Of a DNA stretch of 10,327 bases, positions 6,371 to 10,327 are shown piece after piece. Positions within the stretch are counted from its first letter, which is position 1. Each line of letters opens with the position of its first letter. Made by a program: the position numbers and the translations under genes. The stretch comes from Thiosulfativibrio sp964601165 (lineage in GTDB: Bacteria; Pseudomonadota; Gammaproteobacteria; Thiomicrospirales; Thiomicrospiraceae): the NCBI GenBank assembly GCA_964601165.1, contig CAZRMK010000069.1, positions 1 to 10,327 on the forward strand. The letters are read 5' to 3'. Under the pieces are notes generated by a model. That model searched no databases. It was not told the DNA's origin and was given only the letters and a program-made list of their open reading frames with translations.

Positions 6371-9300
6371 ATGAACATAATTACAACTTCCTTTAACCTA
6401 CAAGATTTTTTTTCTGTCGCCTATTACCAAAGAGGATTAAAGCTATTTAGGCAAGGTAAAGCCACTATTACAAATATTGAAGAATTTCATCAAGATGTCA
6501 TAGTTTCTTCTGAAGTAAAAGGAACCCATCGCTACTTTCAAGAAATATTCCTTAACCTCAAAGAAGGCTCCCCGGTCTCTATTGTCGGTAATTGTTCTTG
6601 CCCTATAGGATTCAACTGCAAGCATGTAGTTGCCGTTTGCTTAGATTTTAAAGAAAACAGTATTGATTCTTCAAATAACAATAATCTTGATGCTACACAA
6701 GACTTTAAATATCTAGATTGGTCAGAGCAATTAAAAGATGCCTTAGATAAAAGTATTCCTGAAGAATCTGCCGAATGGTTTAATATTCAAATCTTTGGAG
6801 GAATTTCAGATAACGTGCGTTTTTCTCGCCCCAGTTTAAATAAAAATGAAGTTAATATTATTAGGCACGGCTATACAGCTAGAGGCAATTTATCTAAACC
6901 TAAAATTTCTCTTCCACAAGAGTTTTTAAACAAGACCCTTTCTTTTGATACTACAGACAAAATCAAATATCAAGCAAGTTTATTAAAAACTTGTGAAACC
7001 CATATTAATTGGCATGTTTCTGTTATTAACTTTAAAAATCAAATTGGATTTATTGCTTTATCAAACCTTATCCAATCTAAGGTTGTTGTTTTTAATGACC
7101 AGCAAGAACCTTTAATATGGAATGAAGAGCCTTATAATTTAGAATTAGAATACCAATCAGAAAACCAGCAATATCGCTTTAACGCTAAGATTCCTGAACA
7201 ATATTTTTTAGTGTTATGCGAACCACCTATTATAATAAATATCACAACACAACAGGCTCAGCCAGTAATAACAGCAGTTAGCGGCAGTGTTTTAGAACAA
7301 ATTCTAGACATGCCAGCCCTGTCACAACTAGAACAGTTAGATGAAGTCTTAGAACTGCTAGAAATAGATCAGTTGCATCGTCAAACAGCAAGCAAGCATA
7401 AAAAGACCCTAGCCTTGCCTAATGTTGCAGAGATAAAAACCAAGATAATAAAAGAAAACCCGATTCCCTACCTTTCATTTGATGACAAATCTGAATATGT
7501 TTTTAAAATAACTATCCAGTATGGAGGAATATCATCCTATCCACTAAAAACAGAAGAGCCTATTCATAAGGTAAAAATAAAGGGCAAAAGATACGAGATT
7601 CATCACCAATTTGACAAAGAACTCAGCTACATACAGCAACTTACAGAATATCTAGTTCCATTAAGCGAGCGTTATGACATTCCGCATGAGGCTTTTTATG
7701 ATTTTGGCGACATCAAAGAAAATGAAAAATTAGATAAGTTTATTAAATTTCAAACAGAAGTAATCCCTAAACTTGCTGCCAGTGGCTGGATATTAGATTT
7801 TAACAAAGCTGAACTTCTGCAAATCACCAAGGTTAAAGATCTGAAAGTACAATCAAGCCAATCTAAAGAGAAAAATAATTGGTTTGAACTTAGCTTTAAT
7901 ATGAAATTGGGCAAAAAACAAACCTCTATGTTGCCGATTATGCAACACCTGCTATCAAATTACCAACAACCGCAAGACCTGCCAGAAACCATTTATGTTC
8001 CCACAGAAGAAGGTAGCGTTTTATCCTTTTCTAAATCACAAATAGAACCAATTTTTAACACTTTTTTACAACTTTATGGTCAACAACCTACCTTGCCTGA
8101 TAGCATCTCCATCCAGCCATTTGAGGCACACCTAATTCACGGGCTAAGCAATGCAGAGATAACTTGGCGTGGCAGTAAAGATAGCTTAAAACTAGCAGAA
8201 AAATTAAACTCCTTTAAAGGCATTACTCAAGTCACCCCTCCTAAAGAACTGCAAGCCACCTTGCGTAACTATCAACAATTTGGACTTAACTGGCTAAACT
8301 TTTTGCACGAATTTAATTTTAGTGGCATTCTTGCCGATGACATGGGGCTAGGAAAAACCATTCAAACCCTTACTTGGATATTAAAATTAAAAACAACCCA
8401 ACGACTAAAACAACCGGTGTTATTAATTGTGCCGACTTCTCTTATTGGTAACTGGAAAGCAGAAGTAAAACGCTTTACCCCTGACCTTAGTATACTGACA
8501 CTTTACGGACCAGATAGAGCTGAACATTTCCCCGAAATACCACAATATGACATAGTAATTACTAGCTACCCGCTAATTACTAGAGACCATGAAGTTTTAA
8601 AAGATTACAACTTTACCTACCTTATTTTAGATGAAGCTCAAAAAATTAAAAACCCTAAAACCAAACTATATCAAGCTTTACAAACACTTGACGGACAGCA
8701 TAGATTATGCTTAACAGGTACACCCATTGAAAATCATCTTGGTGAACTTTGGTCCATTTTTAACTTCCTAATGCCCGGTTTTCTTGACAACCTACCGCGT
8801 TTTAAAAAGCACTATCAAAACCCAATTGAAAAAGAAGGACAAACTCACCTACAAAAAACCTTAACCCATAAAGTAGCGCCATTTTTACTACGTCGCACCA
8901 AAAAAGAGGTTCTTACCGAACTACCTGATAAAACTGAAATTATCAAAGTTACCGAATTTGAACCAGATCAAGCCAATTTATACGAAACAATTCGCCTAAC
9001 CATGGAATCAAAAATACGTGATGTAGTAGCCCATAAAGGGCTAGCAAAATCACAAATTATGATTTTAGACGCACTGCTTAAACTACGGCAAGTATGTTGC
9101 GATCCTAGTCTAGTTAAAATTGACAGTGCCAAAAAAGTCAAGCACTCTGCCAAACTTGAGCTACTAATAGATTTAGTAACCGAATTACTCGAAGCTGACA
9201 ATAAAGTCATTATCTTCTCACAGTTTACTTCTATGTTAAAAATAATAGAAGCACGCCTTAATAAGCTAAAAATTAACTACAGCCTATTAACGGGGCAAAC

Positions 9301-9655
9301 CCGCAAACGAGAAGAAGCGATTGAAAAATTCAAGCAAAATCAAATTCAAATTTTCCTAATCAGCTTAAAAGCAGGTGGAGTAGGCTTAAATCTAACCGAG
9401 GCTAATACTGTTATTCACTACGACCCTTGGTGGAATCCTGCGGTAGAAAACCAAGCCACCGACCGAGCTTACCGCATAGGGCAAAACAAAGAAGTCTTTG
9501 TTTATAAGCTAATTGTCGCCAATACCATTGAAGAAAAAATAATTAAGCTACAAGAACAAAAACAAGCCCTGCAAGACCAAATTTATAATGACACTAAACA
9601 GCAATCACAGGCTAATTTAACAGGAAAGGATTTAATGGCATTATTGAATTCTTAA
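6371..9655 (+). CDS. SWIM zinc-finger SNF2-family DNA helicase/translocase
   Basis: This 1094-residue protein is a bacterial SNF2-family ATPase, expected to translocate on double-stranded DNA and remodel protein-DNA or branched DNA structures. An N-terminal SWIM zinc finger has ligands C75, C77, C83 and H85 (CSCPIGFNCKH). A long middle region (about 100-620), typical of bacterial members, has no motif I recognise. The ATPase core is complete: Walker A DDMGLGKT (656-663, K662), DEAQ at 754-757, CLTGTPIENHLGELW, SLKAGGVGLNLTEAN, and the arginine-finger motif D1031-RAYRIGQ-1038. The length is normal and no lesion is seen. No Shine-Dalgarno precedes the ATG at 6371. A six-codon frame starting at 6354 ends in a TGA that overlaps this ATG (ATGA), which could couple translation. 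It is the last gene of the HIRAN-exonuclease operon, so a joint role is plausible but unproven. Confidence 0.93.
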   Translation: MNIITTSFNLQDFFSVAYYQRGLKLFRQGKATITNIEEFHQDVIVSSEVKGTHRYFQEIFLNLKEGSPVSIVGNCSCPIGFNCKHVVAVCLDFKENSIDSSNNNNLDATQDFKYLDWSEQLKDALDKSIPEESAEWFNIQIFGGISDNVRFSRPSLNKNEVNIIRHGYTARGNLSKPKISLPQEFLNKTLSFDTTDKIKYQASLLKTCETHINWHVSVINFKNQIGFIALSNLIQSKVVVFNDQQEPLIWNEEPYNLELEYQSENQQYRFNAKIPEQYFLVLCEPPIIINITTQQAQPVITAVSGSVLEQILDMPALSQLEQLDEVLELLEIDQLHRQTASKHKKTLALPNVAEIKTKIIKENPIPYLSFDDKSEYVFKITIQYGGISSYPLKTEEPIHKVKIKGKRYEIHHQFDKELSYIQQLTEYLVPLSERYDIPHEAFYDFGDIKENEKLDKFIKFQTEVIPKLAASGWILDFNKAELLQITKVKDLKVQSSQSKEKNNWFELSFNMKLGKKQTSMLPIMQHLLSNYQQPQDLPETIYVPTEEGSVLSFSKSQIEPIFNTFLQLYGQQPTLPDSISIQPFEAHLIHGLSNAEITWRGSKDSLKLAEKLNSFKGITQVTPPKELQATLRNYQQFGLNWLNFLHEFNFSGILADDMGLGKTIQTLTWILKLKTTQRLKQPVLLIVPTSLIGNWKAEVKRFTPDLSILTLYGPDRAEHFPEIPQYDIVITSYPLITRDHEVLKDYNFTYLILDEAQKIKNPKTKLYQALQTLDGQHRLCLTGTPIENHLGELWSIFNFLMPGFLDNLPRFKKHYQNPIEKEGQTHLQKTLTHKVAPFLLRRTKKEVLTELPDKTEIIKVTEFEPDQANLYETIRLTMESKIRDVVAHKGLAKSQIMILDALLKLRQVCCDPSLVKIDSAKKVKHSAKLELLIDLVTELLEADNKVIIFSQFTSMLKIIEARLNKLKINYSLLTGQTRKREEAIEKFKQNQIQIFLISLKAGGVGLNLTEANTVIHYDPWWNPAVENQATDRAYRIGQNKEVFVYKLIVANTIEEKIIKLQEQKQALQDQIYNDTKQQSQANLTGKDLMALLNS

Positions 9656-9723
9656 ACACAGAATAATATGGTGAGTGAGCCATGTATAGGGGAAAAAAAG
9701 TAAAAACCTAGGGCTTGTAAAGC
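9656..9723. other. Convergent gap between helicase and methyltransferase genes
   Basis: This 68-bp gap separates two converging genes. A weak 6-bp hairpin (9666-9671 with 9680-9685, including one wobble pair) follows the helicase stop but has no T tract on the plus strand. No convincing plus-strand terminator was found, so helicase transcripts may run into antisense of the methyltransferase gene. Confidence 0.5.
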
Positions 9724-9724
9724 C
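9693..9724 (-). terminator. Weak candidate terminator for the methyltransferase gene
   Basis: On the minus strand a 5-bp stem (GGCTT at 9724-9720, AAGCC at 9716-9712) with a 3-base loop starts inside the stop codon of the methyltransferase gene. Five bases later comes TTTTTAC followed by seven T residues, down to 9693. The stem is short and set back from the T runs, so this would be an inefficient Rho-independent terminator at best. Confidence 0.3.
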
Positions 9725-10327
9725 TATGCAACCACTTCATTTAAATCGAAATAATTATTTTCTATGTACATTGCTGGCATGGATTCTCTTATTTGATGTT
9801 TTTGAATTTTCTCTTTCTTTGAGATGGTTAAATCTGAATATATTTGCTTGGCAATAAAGTAAGCAAGGTTAGCAGGAACTGCATTTACTACCATTTTATA
9901 CCCAGCCAATAAAGATTTATAATAGAAAACATGACTATCAGGAAAGGTCTGAATTCTGGCACATTCCCTGATACTAAGCCTCCTGTATAGATTTTCTTTA
10001 CTAGGAACAAAAATTCTTTTATTTTGTTCTATAAACTGCATTTTTGGTGCTTGTGGATGAATAGGGGCATGCCTTCCACCTGCTTGAATAGTAAAGGAGT
10101 GTTCATCCCAAGAACGTACTCGATTTCTTGACATATACATTGAAGAAAAACCGCCCGTCAAATATTCATGATTTGGTAAGACACAGTTGCTACCATTAGT
10201 ATGATTTTTTCCTATAGCAGGCAAAGCAGTCTCTGTTAATTCGCTAATAATATCTTTTAAATATCGTTTCTTTCCAACAGGATTGGGGAATTGAAATTTT
10301 ATATTTAAATCATTTCTATAACCAATA
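9724..10327 (-). CDS. DNA cytosine-5 methyltransferase, C-terminal part (cut by window edge)
   Basis: The visible 200 residues are the C-terminal part of a C5-cytosine DNA methyltransferase; the frame is open to the window edge, so the start and the catalytic PC and ENV motifs lie outside. The fragment begins IGYRNDL, matching the end of conserved motif VIII, then holds part of a target-recognition region. Motif IX is clear (RNRVRSWDEHSFTIQAGG, then RHAPIHP), as is the family C-terminus (ARIQTFPD, then GYKMVVNAVPANLA, motif X). In motif X a valine takes the place of the glycine usually found before NAVP. The recognition sequence cannot be read from this part. An apparent TTG start at 10222-10224 is not real, because homologous sequence continues upstream of it. 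A partner endonuclease, if any, would lie beyond the right edge. Confidence 0.9.
   Translation of the reverse strand, partial: IGYRNDLNIKFQFPNPVGKKRYLKDIISELTETALPAIGKNHTNGSNCVLPNHEYLTGGFSSMYMSRNRVRSWDEHSFTIQAGGRHAPIHPQAPKMQFIEQNKRIFVPSKENLYRRLSIRECARIQTFPDSHVFYYKSLLAGYKMVVNAVPANLAYFIAKQIYSDLTISKKEKIQKHQIRESMPAMYIENNYFDLNEVVA

Noticed and set aside
6443..6625. Minus-strand open frame of 60 codons
   Set aside because: Antisense to the SWIM zinc-finger part of the helicase gene, where the plus-strand cysteines and histidine are conserved.
8968..9210. Minus-strand open frame of 80 codons, low complexity and serine-rich
   Set aside because: Antisense to the helicase C-terminal lobe; the serine richness reflects the plus-strand codons.
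10222..10224. TTG as the start of the methyltransferase gene
   Set aside because: The frame continues upstream to the window edge with family-like sequence (IGYRNDL, FPNPVGKK), so the gene is cut by the window rather than short.
1..10327. CRISPR array, tRNA or rRNA genes
   Set aside because: No spaced direct repeats and no RNA gene-like stretch was seen; almost all bases are inside well-supported protein genes.

Overview
The window is AT-rich DNA, nearly filled with genes, from what looks like a gammaproteobacterium. The best lineage clue is the large minus-strand nuclease gene. It belongs to the 'probable DNA repair protein' (AddB-like, PD-(D/E)XK) family, which is found mostly in Gamma- and Betaproteobacteria. 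The low GC content would suit a Thiotrichales/sulfur-oxidiser or symbiont-like lineage, but this is inference and the species cannot be named from the sequence.

Layout. Bases 1-145 hold no confirmed gene; there are a few weak signals, including a possible insertion-sequence end and a short ORF open to the edge. Bases 146-4143 are a tight minus-strand operon, read from right to left: a YgjP-like zinc metallopeptidase, an RDD-family membrane protein, and the AddB-like nuclease. The spacings are 11 and 6 bases, and the RDD ribosome-binding site overlaps the peptidase stop codon. A 39-bp divergent gap (4144-4182) with two inverted repeats separates this operon from a plus-strand operon at 4183-9655. 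That operon encodes a small HIRAN-domain protein, a DEDDh 3'-5' exonuclease with an extra C-terminal module, an RluA-type pseudouridine synthase, and a large SWIM-SNF2 helicase. The helicase may also have its own promoter at the end of the pseudouridine synthase gene. A 68-bp convergent gap follows. The right edge holds the C-terminal 200 residues of a minus-strand DNA cytosine-5 methyltransferase whose 5' part lies outside the window.

How the genes may work together. Four of the eight genes are DNA-repair, recombination or DNA-end enzymes (AddB-like nuclease, HIRAN, DEDDh exonuclease, SNF2 translocase), and a fifth modifies DNA. The most interesting point is that a stand-alone HIRAN domain, a 3'-5' exonuclease and an SNF2 ATPase share one transcription unit. 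In eukaryotic HLTF/Rad5 proteins HIRAN and SNF2 parts sit in one polypeptide, and HIRAN binds 3' DNA ends. A split, exonuclease-equipped version of that machine is a reasonable hypothesis, but nothing here proves it. The pseudouridine synthase and the RDD protein have no obvious place in such a system. No CRISPR array, rRNA or tRNA was seen.
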